Shown: in pieces, positions 14,720 to 22,420 of the stretch
Position numbering within the stretch: position 1 is the first letter of the stretch
Layout of the letters: the number at the start of each line of letters is the position of its first letter
Source of the DNA: Candidatus Saccharimonadota bacterium
GTDB taxonomy: Bacteria > Patescibacteriota > Saccharimonadia > Saccharimonadales > Saccharimonadaceae
Assembly (NCBI GenBank): GCA_017645955.1
Contig: JAGCNM010000024.1
Coordinates: forward strand, 1 to 42,340
Length of the DNA stretch: 42,340 bases
Direction: 5' to 3'
Program-made: the position numbers and the translations under genes
Notes under the pieces: model-generated
Told to the model about the DNA's origin: nothing
The model's input: only the letters and a program-made list of their open reading frames with translations
Databases searched by the model: none

Positions 14720-17278
14720 GTGGAGAGATTATTAGATTATTTTGTACCAGAGAAATACGTCTTAGATTTATTGATTGATAAGCATGCAAAGACGATTTTA
14801 GGGAGAGTTGAGGTTTTTGGTAAGAGTAAGGCTGAAAATATTAAGTTTCACGCAGTTGCTTTATCTGTTGATGAGGTAATCGTAAATGGTAAAAAGACGG
14901 ATTTTGAAGTTAAAGATGGCATTTTAACGCTTTTTAAGGTACCTAGGAGTGATTTAGGGGTCGAAATAAGGTACCACGGCTCTCTTAATGAAAATATGGA
15001 AGGGGCGTATCTGTCGACTTATGAATATAATGGCAAAACTGAGACAATTGTCGCAACGCAGTTTGAAAGCCATTATGCAAGAGAAGCGTTTCCGTGTATT
15101 GATGAACCAGAAGCGAAAGCAGTATTCGAACTATCGATATCTATACCGGAGGATTCGGAAGATTTAGTTCTATCTAATATGCCAGAAGCCAAAGTTCAGT
15201 CTGGCGCGCTCCGTAATGCGCCGAATCAAAAGATTTTGCCTAATACGCCAGAACTAAAGTTTGATTCGGCGCCGCGTCGCTCGCGCCCGTCGCCACGGGG
15301 CGAGCGCGCTAATACTCGCGCTGGCGCGCTCCGTAATGCGCCGAATCAAACTTTAGCTTCTGACTTTAGGACAACTTTTTTCGAGCCGACGCCGAGGATG
15401 TCGACATATTTACTCGCGTTTGTAATTGGAAAATTTCATGGGAAGACGATTAAAAATGCGCATGGGGTGGAGATTACGACGTATTGTGCTTTGAATCAGG
15501 ATGTCGATTCGGTGGATTTTGCAAATGAAATTGCAGCGAAGTCACTAGAATTTTATGATGATAATTTTAAGATTCCGTATCCGTTAACAAAATTAGATCA
15601 AGTGGCTCTGCCGGATTTTGAGGCGGGGGCAATGGAAAACTGGGGGTTGGTGACTTACCGAGAATCAATGCTTCTTATCGGGAAGGCAGCGACACTTGGT
15701 GCTAAAAAAGCGGTGGCAATTACAGTCGCACACGAACTTTCGCATCAATGGTTTGGAGATTTAGTGACGATGAAGTGGTGGGATGATTTGTGGCTAAATG
15801 AGTCGTTTGCGAGCGTAATGGAATATTATGCGGTAGATGCAATTCATCCGGAATATAAGATTTTTGAGAGTTTTTTCACGTCGGATTGCTATGCGGCGTT
15901 ACTTAGAGATGCGCATCTCGGGGTACAGTCAGTACACCAAGATGTTAAGACGCCGGAAGAAATCGCGACGTTGTTCGACGGCGCGATTGTGTATGCAAAG
16001 GGGGCGAGACTGATACTCATGACAATCCGATTAATGGGTTGGGAGAATTTCTGTAAAGGAATTGCTGATTATTTTGAAAAGTTTAAGTATCAAAATACAG
16101 TCGGAGATGATTTGTGGGACAGTTTAAGGCCTTATGCGAATTTTGAACCGAAAGAACTAATTCATGCGTTTATCGATAAACCAGGTTATCCGGTTATTAC
16201 GAATGAAGGAGAGAATTTTAAGCAGTTTACCCAAAAAAGGTTTTTATTAGATGGGGAGCCGATTGAAGGGGAATCTTGGCCAATTCCGGAAGTGAAAGAG
16301 GATATGTCGGGGCATTACGTTTTGAATTTAAGCGAAGCAGAGTTTAAAGAAAGATTGGAAAAGTTTAGTGAATTAGGATTAGAAGAAAAGTTAAGACTTT
16401 TAATTGACCGAGACTTAATTACACAATCTGGGTTACAGAGTGCGGCGTCGCTTGTGCCGCTCGCTTTAGAGTTTAAAAATGAGGATGCGCCGGCGGTTTG
16501 GAATAAAATTTCGTCTCTGATTGGAAATTTGAAGATGTATTTTGATAGCGAGTCGGACGAAGAAAAGATGTTGAAGGAATATACATTTAAATTAGTTGAC
16601 CAGAAATTAAAAGAAGTGGGCATTAAGACAAGAGAAAATGATGATGAGGACACGATTCGTTTAAGAGCGAATTTGATGGGGCTAGATTACTTTGCGGAGG
16701 ATGTGGAACGATTTAAGGAACTGGCGAAAATGTATGATGCGGAGGCGGAAAAAATGGAGCCGGAAATACGGGAGGATATCTTAAGCGCGAAAATTTATTT
16801 AGAGCCGGAGATTACGGATGAATATATTGGAAAATATAAAACTGTGACAGACCCGGATATCAAGTTTGATTATTTGGCCTCAGTGTCATTAGTGAGGGAT
16901 GAAAAACAGTTAGCTAAAGTTGAAGCATTGCTGGGTGATTTAGAAACCGTAAAGTCACAGGATCAGCTATATCTATTTATCTATCTTTATCGAAACCCGA
17001 AATCTAAAGCGAGGGTTTTTGATTGGATGACGAAGAATTGGGATTTGATTAAAGAGAAGGGCGGAGAAAAAACGCTTAATGATTATCCGATGTTTACGGC
17101 TAGGCTTGCGCGAACAGAGGAAGAGTTAAAGAAATATGTTGAGTTTTTCGGGCCGATGAAAGACGAGCCGGTGGTTTCAAGAGCGATTTTGATTGGTGAG
17201 AATGAGATAAAGGCAAGAATAAAAATGATTAAAAAATACCGCAATGCGGTAGCTAACGAACTGAAGAAATATGTTTAA
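14720..17278 (+). CDS. M1-family zinc aminopeptidase with in-frame palindromic insert
   Basis: A gluzincin aminopeptidase that removes N-terminal residues from peptides, probably to use scavenged peptides. GAMENWG lies near 303-309 and the zinc site is HELSH at 338-342 with second ligand E361 in WLNES. The ERAP1-like C-terminal helical region follows, giving 852 residues, near normal for PepN-type enzymes. Around residues 157-212 an extra GC-rich stretch separates LSNMPEAK from the FEPTPRMSTYLLAF block; it contains GALRNAPNQ twice and is encoded by a palindromic element at 15200-15361. I use GTG at 14720 because GGAGG sits five bases upstream; GTG at 14708 is the alternative. It follows ftsH by 20 bases and ends three bases before tRNA-Leu. 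Confidence 0.92.
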   Translation: MERLLDYFVPEKYVLDLLIDKHAKTILGRVEVFGKSKAENIKFHAVALSVDEVIVNGKKTDFEVKDGILTLFKVPRSDLGVEIRYHGSLNENMEGAYLSTYEYNGKTETIVATQFESHYAREAFPCIDEPEAKAVFELSISIPEDSEDLVLSNMPEAKVQSGALRNAPNQKILPNTPELKFDSAPRRSRPSPRGERANTRAGALRNAPNQTLASDFRTTFFEPTPRMSTYLLAFVIGKFHGKTIKNAHGVEITTYCALNQDVDSVDFANEIAAKSLEFYDDNFKIPYPLTKLDQVALPDFEAGAMENWGLVTYRESMLLIGKAATLGAKKAVAITVAHELSHQWFGDLVTMKWWDDLWLNESFASVMEYYAVDAIHPEYKIFESFFTSDCYAALLRDAHLGVQSVHQDVKTPEEIATLFDGAIVYAKGARLILMTIRLMGWENFCKGIADYFEKFKYQNTVGDDLWDSLRPYANFEPKELIHAFIDKPGYPVITNEGENFKQFTQKRFLLDGEPIEGESWPIPEVKEDMSGHYVLNLSEAEFKERLEKFSELGLEEKLRLLIDRDLITQSGLQSAASLVPLALEFKNEDAPAVWNKISSLIGNLKMYFDSESDEEKMLKEYTFKLVDQKLKEVGIKTRENDDEDTIRLRANLMGLDYFAEDVERFKELAKMYDAEAEKMEPEIREDILSAKIYLEPEITDEYIGKYKTVTDPDIKFDYLASVSLVRDEKQLAKVEALLGDLETVKSQDQLYLFIYLYRNPKSKARVFDWMTKNWDLIKEKGGEKTLNDYPMFTARLARTEEELKKYVEFFGPMKDEPVVSRAILIGENEIKARIKMIKKYRNAVANELKKYV
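15200..15361. repeat. In-frame palindromic element inside the aminopeptidase gene
   Basis: A 30-bp direct repeat occurs at about 15200-15229 and 15322-15351. A 19-bp perfect inverted pair starts at about 15255 (CTAAAGTTTGATTCGGCGC) and 15338. Between them lies a GC-rich hairpin with CGCTCG and CGAGCG arms. The reading frame passes through without a stop. The base composition is unlike the AT-rich flanks, so it looks like a small inserted element. Confidence 0.75.
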
Positions 17279-17280
17279 TG

Positions 17281-17367
17281 TGGTCCCCGAGACAGGGGTT
17301 GAACCTGCACGATAATAATATCACTAGCACCTGAAGCTAGCGCGTCTGCCAATTCCGCCACTCGGGG
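17281..17367 (-). tRNA. tRNA-Leu (anticodon CAG)
   Basis: A class II tRNA of 87 nt including CCA. Acceptor arms CCCCGAG and CTCGGGG pair fully, the discriminator is A and CCA is encoded. The anticodon loop TTCAGGT on a CTAGC/GCTAG stem gives CAG. A long variable arm is present, as leucine tRNAs require. It ends three bases from the stop of the convergent aminopeptidase gene. Confidence 0.93.
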
Positions 17368-17385
17368 ATAACCGTATTATAACAT

Positions 17386-17417
17386 AAAAAATCCCCCGGC
17401 GAAGAAACCGCCGGGGG
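17386..17417 (-). terminator. Intrinsic terminator of the 17541 gene
   Basis: A perfect nine-base stem (CCCCCGGCG with CGCCGGGGG) and a seven-base loop, followed on the minus strand by six T broken by one A. It ends the minus-strand gene above, about 125 bases past its stop. I see nothing coding in 17418-17540. Confidence 0.8.
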
Positions 17418-17540
17418 CAAAATTGAGAGAAGAGGGAAAGCCGCCGATATTCCTAAGGAGGATGGTGGGGTGAAACAGACAGACAAGAACTCGTAGTGTG
17501 ATGAGCCTTCGTTTATATAGAAACCTAGTAGAGAGGGCGA

Positions 17541-17861
17541 CTAGGGGCGCGGGGTGCCTGAATCATCAGGCTTTTGCTGCTTATAAAAGAATTCACGGAT
17601 ACCACGGACAGCTTCTCTATTCTCCAATTTTCCACGATTGATTCCCATTTCCTCAAGGGATTTTTCTCCATTATAGATGCAAACGAAGCCATTATATTCT
17701 TCGTCCTCATTGAGGAAGATGAGATTGCTTAGTTCTTCATCTTCGGGAGTAAACTTCTTGAGAAGGGAATTCACTTTGTAAATTGCGAAACCATTCTTTC
17801 TCAGGGTTTCTCTGATGTCCCTGGAATGGTTTAGGGTTAAATATAGGCTAATTTGTCTCAT
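17541..17861 (-). CDS. Uncharacterised small protein
   Basis: A 106-residue soluble protein I do not recognise. It begins MRQISLYLTLNHSRDIRET, continues with a Lys/Glu-rich middle and ends in a polar Pro-rich tail (KPDDSGTPRP). There is no signal peptide, membrane segment or cysteine. The start is supported by GGGGGAG six bases upstream and a good promoter (TTGCTT, 17 bases, TAAAAT). It has its own strong terminator, so it is a single-gene unit between tRNA-Leu and the pgi-arc block. Divergent promoters with pgi share a 120-bp region, which could allow joint control. Confidence 0.7.
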   Translation of the reverse strand: MRQISLYLTLNHSRDIRETLRKNGFAIYKVNSLLKKFTPEDEELSNLIFLNEDEEYNGFVCIYNGEKSLEEMGINRGKLENREAVRGIREFFYKQQKPDDSGTPRP

Positions 17862-17902
17862 TTTTTACTCCCCCCAATCATGAACAAAGCCTTTATTCTT
17901 AT

Positions 17903-17931
17903 ATTTTATCATACTTTCTTAAAAAAAGCAA
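17903..17931 (-). promoter_or_regulatory. Promoter of the 17541 gene
   Basis: On the minus strand TTGCTT (17926-17931) and TAAAAT (17903-17908) are 17 bases apart. The promoter is back to back with the pgi promoter. Confidence 0.6.
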
Positions 17932-17951
17932 GTATTTTCTAGGAAATAATT

Positions 17952-17960
17952 TGATATAAT
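17952..17960 (+). promoter_or_regulatory. pgi-arcC promoter
   Basis: TGATATAAT, an extended -10 box, precedes an AGGAGG ribosome binding site and the pgi ATG at 17983. No consensus -35 box is present. Confidence 0.6.
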
Positions 17961-17982
17961 GAAAAGATAAGAGGAGGAAAAG

Positions 17983-19116
17983 ATGATTAGCGTAAATTGT
18001 AGCCCAGAGGTGAAGGAAGATGACCTCGCGAGGATTTTGAAGGAGATTCGAAAAGATGAAATGGGGGGATGGATGGAGCTGCCGCGAAAGATTGATATGG
18101 GGGAGTTTGTGCGAATTAAAGAGGCTGCGAAAAAGATTAGAGATGAGAGTGAGTATTTAGTTTGTATTGGGATTGGCGGATCATATCTTGGACATAAGGC
18201 GATTATTGAGGCTTTGAGGCCTACATCTGAAACGAAAATTATTTACGCTGGGAACTCTTTATCGCGACGTGAATTAGACATGGCTTTAGCGGAAGTAGGA
18301 GACCATGATTTTTCAGTAAATGTAATATCAAAATCGGGGACAACTTTAGAGCCCGCTATTGCGTTTAGTGAGTTTAAGAAGAAATTGATTGAAAAATATG
18401 GCGAAGAGGGGGCATATCAGAGAGTTTACGCGACGACGGATGCTAAGAAGGGTGCTTTGCATGACGAAGCGGTTGCAAATAAATATGAAAGATTTGTAGT
18501 TCCGGATAATATTGGTGGTCGCTATTCAGTTTTGACGGCGGTAGGACTGTTACCGTTAGCGGTAGCTGGAGTAGACGTTGATAAACTGCTTGAGGGGGCA
18601 GCGGAGGCGACTGACATAGTAGTTGAACCGGCTTCGAAATATGCATTTATGCGATATGAGTTAGGTAAGAAAGGCTACGATACGGAGGTTTTTGCGAGCT
18701 TTGAGCCGGCGACGATGTATTTTAATGAATGGTTAAAACAACTATTCGGAGAGTCGGAAGGAAAGAATAAACAGGGAATATTCCCGGCATCGGTGATTTA
18801 TTCGACTGATTTACATTCGCTTGGCCAGTTTATGCAGGATGGAAGAAGAAATCTTTACGAAACAATTATCGATTTTCCGACAGATAAGTTGAACGCTAAG
18901 GTTGTTCAGGCTGTAAGAGTTGCACATACAGAAGGCGGGATTCCGGTGCTTAACATTACAGTTTCAGATTTTAACGAAAAAGGATTTGGTGAGTTAATCT
19001 ATTTCTTTGAGCTTTCTTGTGCGATTTCGGCGAAGCTGTTCGGAGTTAATCCGTTCGATCAGCCGGGCGTTGAGGCGTATAAGAATGAGTTGAAAAAACT
19101 AATGGCGGAGGAATAA
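17983..19116 (+). CDS. pgi: Glucose-6-phosphate isomerase
   Basis: Interconverts glucose 6-phosphate and fructose 6-phosphate in glycolysis. Sugar-phosphate motif ISKSGTT is at 115-121, the family signature GGRYSVLTAVGLLP starts at 178, the catalytic glutamate block FGESEGK is at 255-261, and PFDQPGVEAYK at 357-367 is the second signature with its catalytic lysine. At 377 residues it is shorter than the usual 440-450 of the Bacillus-type enzyme, having lost N-terminal sequence rather than active-site parts. The start has a strong AGGAGG site. Its TAA shares a base with the arcC ATG (TAATG), linking a glycolytic gene to arginine catabolism in one transcript. Confidence 0.95.
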   Translation: MISVNCSPEVKEDDLARILKEIRKDEMGGWMELPRKIDMGEFVRIKEAAKKIRDESEYLVCIGIGGSYLGHKAIIEALRPTSETKIIYAGNSLSRRELDMALAEVGDHDFSVNVISKSGTTLEPAIAFSEFKKKLIEKYGEEGAYQRVYATTDAKKGALHDEAVANKYERFVVPDNIGGRYSVLTAVGLLPLAVAGVDVDKLLEGAAEATDIVVEPASKYAFMRYELGKKGYDTEVFASFEPATMYFNEWLKQLFGESEGKNKQGIFPASVIYSTDLHSLGQFMQDGRRNLYETIIDFPTDKLNAKVVQAVRVAHTEGGIPVLNITVSDFNEKGFGELIYFFELSCAISAKLFGVNPFDQPGVEAYKNELKKLMAEE

Positions 19117-20054
19117 TGAAGAAAAGGGTGGTTTTAGCGCTGGGGGGAAATGCTTTACAAAAAAATGGTGAAAAAACGGCAGAGGCGCAAAAAGCCGTAG
19201 CGGCGGATGTTGGGGAAATAGTCGCAGATTTAGCTGGAAAATATGAGATTATTGTTGCGCACGGGAACGGACCGCAAGTTGGAAATATTTTGATTCATGA
19301 GGAAACGGCGGCAACAGAAGGTGCACCGGCAATGCCGCTTGAGACCGCAGTAGCGATGAGCCAAGGTCAAATCGGATATTGGTTAACACAGGCGATTAAT
19401 AATGCGTTTTTAAAAAGGGGTAAGAATGCGAAAGTTGTAACTGTTGTTTCGCAGGTTGTAGTTGACAAGAATGATGCGGCTTTCCGAAATCCGACGAAGC
19501 CAATCGGACAGTTCTATAGCGAGAAAGAAGCGAAGAAATTAGCTAAAGAAAAGGGGTGGGTCGTAAAAGAAGATGCGGGGCGAGGATATAGAAGAGTGGT
19601 TGCGTCGCCGAAGCCGATTGATATTGTCGAAAAGAAGGCGATTTTAGATTTAGTTTCGGACGGGGCAATTGTGGTTGCGGCTGGCGGGGGCGGTATTCCA
19701 GTTTATCGAACGAAGATTCTTAAACGCCTAAAAGGAATTGATGCGGTGATTGATAAAGATTTTGCGGCGGAGAAACTAGCGGAATTGGTTAAGGCAGACA
19801 TTTTCGTTTCAGTGACGGCGGTACCGAATGTTTATATTAATTACGGCTTGCCGGAACAAAAGGCTTTAGAAAATGTTTCAGTTAATGAAATAACTTCGCT
19901 AAAGAAATATGGATATTTTAAGGCTGGTTCGATGCTCCCGAAGGTTGAAGCGGCGGCAAGTTTTGCGAAAAAAGGTGGAGTGGGGATCATTACGGACATT
20001 GATAGTTTGAAGATGGCACTTGCGGAAAAAGCCGGAACAATCGTGAAAAAATAG
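19116..20054 (+). CDS. arcC: Carbamate kinase
   Basis: Last enzyme of the arginine deiminase pathway: transfers the phosphate of carbamoyl phosphate to ADP, giving ATP, CO2 and ammonia. The N-terminal VVLALGGNALQ block, AHGNGPQVGN near 48-57, the MSQGQIGYWL block and GGGGIPVY near 200 are those of the amino-acid kinase fold carbamate kinases. Its 312 residues are the usual length. Translation is probably coupled to pgi through the TAATG overlap. It is followed 64 bases later by the ornithine carbamoyltransferase gene, which has its own promoter. Confidence 0.96.
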   Translation: MKKRVVLALGGNALQKNGEKTAEAQKAVAADVGEIVADLAGKYEIIVAHGNGPQVGNILIHEETAATEGAPAMPLETAVAMSQGQIGYWLTQAINNAFLKRGKNAKVVTVVSQVVVDKNDAAFRNPTKPIGQFYSEKEAKKLAKEKGWVVKEDAGRGYRRVVASPKPIDIVEKKAILDLVSDGAIVVAAGGGGIPVYRTKILKRLKGIDAVIDKDFAAEKLAELVKADIFVSVTAVPNVYINYGLPEQKALENVSVNEITSLKKYGYFKAGSMLPKVEAAASFAKKGGVGIITDIDSLKMALAEKAGTIVKK

Positions 20055-20066
20055 TGTGTTAAATGC

Positions 20067-20095
20067 TTGTGCTTAAGAAATAAGTAGCGTATAAT
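20067..20095 (+). promoter_or_regulatory. Promoter of argF/arcB-arcA-antiporter
   Basis: TTGTGC and TATAAT are 17 bases apart in the only sizeable gap of the arc block, just before a GGAAGGG ribosome site and the ATG at 20119. Confidence 0.55.
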
Positions 20096-20118
20096 TAAAT
20101 CATAAAAGGAAGGGCAAA

Positions 20119-21141
20119 ATGAATTTTTATGGGCGAGATTTCTTAAGAATTCTAGACTTTAGCGAAGAAGAACTTCGCTATATGTTGGAAACGGCAAAAA
20201 CCCTTAAAAGGTTTAAGCACAAAAAGAAAAATCACAAAATATTTCCAAATAATAATATCGCAATTATATTTGAGAAGACTTCGACAAGAACGAGGTGTTC
20301 GTTTGAGGTTGCGGCATATGATTTAGGGATGGGGGTAACCTATCTTGATCCGACTGGCTCTCAGATGGGACATAAGGAATCGATTGCGGATACAGCGCGA
20401 GTTTTGTCGCGTTTTTATGATGGGATTGAGTTTAGAGGTTTTAAACAGGAAACAGTTAATACGTTAGCCGAGTATGCTGATGTGCCGGTTTGGAATGGTT
20501 TAACTGACGAATGTCATCCAACGCAAGTCCTAGCGGACTTTATGACAATTGAAGAGCATTTCGGACACTTAAAGGGCCTAACTTTGGCGTTTGTAGGTGA
20601 TTCGAGGAACAATGTGGCGAATTCGTTAATGGCGATGAGCGCAAAGATGGGGGTGAACTTTATTTCGTGCGGACCAAGAGCGCTTCGTCCTGCGGATGAT
20701 TTAGTTGAAGAATGTCGTGCAATTGCGAGAAAAAATGGTTCGACAATCGTAGTGACGGACGATTTAAGAGATTTGGAAGGTAAAGTTGACGCGGTATATG
20801 CGGATGTGTGGCTATCGATGGGTGAGGATAAGGAAAAATGGGGTGAAAGAATTCAACAGTTAAAGCCATATCAGGTCACGATGCAATTGATGGACCGATT
20901 AAAGCCGAATGCAGTCTTTTTGAAATCGGAGCCAATTTTCCTTCACGCTTTACCATCCTTCCATAACTTGGAAACTTCAATCGCCCAAGAAGTTTACGAG
21001 AAATATGGAGTAAAGGAAATGGAAGTGACGGATGAAGTGTTCGAATCGGATCGTTCACTTGTATTCGAGGAAGCCGAAAATAGGATGCATACAATTAAAG
21101 CAGTAATGTTCTTAACATTATATAAAAAGGAGAAAAAATAA
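20119..21141 (+). CDS. arcB: Ornithine carbamoyltransferase, catabolic
   Basis: Splits citrulline with phosphate into ornithine and carbamoyl phosphate in the arginine deiminase pathway. The carbamoyl-phosphate loop STRTR is at 55-59, HPTQ at 133-136, and the SMG loop in DVWLSMGE at 229-236. The ornithine-binding motif usually read as HCLP is HALP here (276-279), so the conserved cysteine is an alanine. Length (340) is normal. The gene context (arcC, arcA, antiporter) argues for the catabolic direction; argF is the alternative name. Its stop overlaps the arcA start by one base. Confidence 0.95.
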   Translation: MNFYGRDFLRILDFSEEELRYMLETAKTLKRFKHKKKNHKIFPNNNIAIIFEKTSTRTRCSFEVAAYDLGMGVTYLDPTGSQMGHKESIADTARVLSRFYDGIEFRGFKQETVNTLAEYADVPVWNGLTDECHPTQVLADFMTIEEHFGHLKGLTLAFVGDSRNNVANSLMAMSAKMGVNFISCGPRALRPADDLVEECRAIARKNGSTIVVTDDLRDLEGKVDAVYADVWLSMGEDKEKWGERIQQLKPYQVTMQLMDRLKPNAVFLKSEPIFLHALPSFHNLETSIAQEVYEKYGVKEMEVTDEVFESDRSLVFEEAENRMHTIKAVMFLTLYKKEKK

Positions 21142-22376
21142 TGAAAAGTTCGATTTGCAACTTTAGCGAAATCGCTCCAGTAAAAAAGGTGTTGTTACAT
21201 CGACCGGGGGACGAGTTCTCAAACTTAACGCCAAATTCATTAAATAGGTTGTTATTTGATGAAATTCCGTATTTAAAAGTGGCTCAACAAGAACATGATG
21301 CGTTTGCGAATGCCTTAAGAGCAGAAGGCGTAGAAGTCGTTTATGTGACGGATTTGGTTGCCGAAGCTTTAGATGCTGGCGGTAGGACTGTGAGGAAGAA
21401 ATTTATTGAACAGTTTGTTGCTGAAGCTGGAGTAACGTCGGCAAAATTAGCAAAGTATTGTTTCGAATACTTAAATAGTTTTAAAGATAACCGTGACTTA
21501 GTAAAGAAATGTATTGCTGGTACGGATATTACTGAGTTAAAAAAGATTCGTAATATTTCTGGTTTTTATGCAACAAGAGATATTGGTAGAATGATTTTGG
21601 ATCCAATTCCAAACATCTATTGTCCACGAGATCCAATCGCAACGATTGGTCATGGTGCAACTTTACATCATATGTGGGCTGCAACGAGGAATCGTGAATC
21701 GATGTTCTTTGATTATGTATTCAAATATCATCCGTTTTACGATGACGTAAAGCTTTATTACGATCGCACTGAACCGTATTCAATAGAAGGTGGCGATGTA
21801 CAAGTATTGTCGAGAGAAGTAATAGCAATTGGAATTTCACAAAGGACAGAACCAGATGCAATTGCGACATTTGCAAAGAATCTCTTTAAGGATAAAAACA
21901 ATACCTTTAAATATGTACTTGCAATTGACATTCCGGACGAAAGAAGCTTTATGCATCTTGATACCGTGATGACTAGAATAGATGTAGATAAATTTGCTGT
22001 GCAAGATGCGATTATGGACATCTCGACGATTTATGAGATTACGAAGGGCACTGGCGGAGAATTAGACATTGTTGAAATTCATCAAAGTCTACAGAAGGTA
22101 TTAGAAAAGTACTTACATTTGAATAAGGTTGAGTTAATTAAATGCGGTAATGGACGTAGAATTGATGCTGAAAGAGAACAATGGAGCGATGGTGTGAACT
22201 TGTTCTGTGTGAAGCCGGGCGTAGTGACTGCTTATGATCGAAACTTTGTGACAAATGAGGCTCTCCGAAAGCACGGAATTAGAGTAATCGAGATTCCAAG
22301 TTCTGAGTTATCTAGGGGTCGTGGCGGAACGCATTGTATGACGATGGCGCTCGTCAGAGAGGAGGAAGAGCGATAG
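21141..22376 (+). CDS. arcA: Arginine deiminase
   Basis: Hydrolyses arginine to citrulline and ammonia, the first step of the pathway. Catalytic parts are all visible: the substrate aspartate in PRDP, EGGD in IEGGDVQV, the His-Asp pair in FMHLDTVMT, and the nucleophile C399 in GGTHCMTMAL. Two residues before RDP read CP, where FTRDP or YTRDP is common. The 411-residue length is normal. The gene is coupled to arcB by TAATG and lies 44 bases before the antiporter. For an organism without amino-acid biosynthesis this pathway yields ATP and ammonia from host arginine. Confidence 0.97.
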   Translation: MKSSICNFSEIAPVKKVLLHRPGDEFSNLTPNSLNRLLFDEIPYLKVAQQEHDAFANALRAEGVEVVYVTDLVAEALDAGGRTVRKKFIEQFVAEAGVTSAKLAKYCFEYLNSFKDNRDLVKKCIAGTDITELKKIRNISGFYATRDIGRMILDPIPNIYCPRDPIATIGHGATLHHMWAATRNRESMFFDYVFKYHPFYDDVKLYYDRTEPYSIEGGDVQVLSREVIAIGISQRTEPDAIATFAKNLFKDKNNTFKYVLAIDIPDERSFMHLDTVMTRIDVDKFAVQDAIMDISTIYEITKGTGGELDIVEIHQSLQKVLEKYLHLNKVELIKCGNGRRIDAEREQWSDGVNLFCVKPGVVTAYDRNFVTNEALRKHGIRVIEIPSSELSRGRGGTHCMTMALVREEEER

Positions 22377-22420
22377 ACGGGTTTTAGGGGGCAATAATAA
22401 TAAACTAAAGAGGAAAAGAA

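Noticed and set aside
17418-17540. Short gene in the gap beside the 17541 gene
   Set aside because: AAGGAGG at about 17454 is followed by an ATG, but that frame closes after three codons. No RNA structure beyond the terminator is evident.
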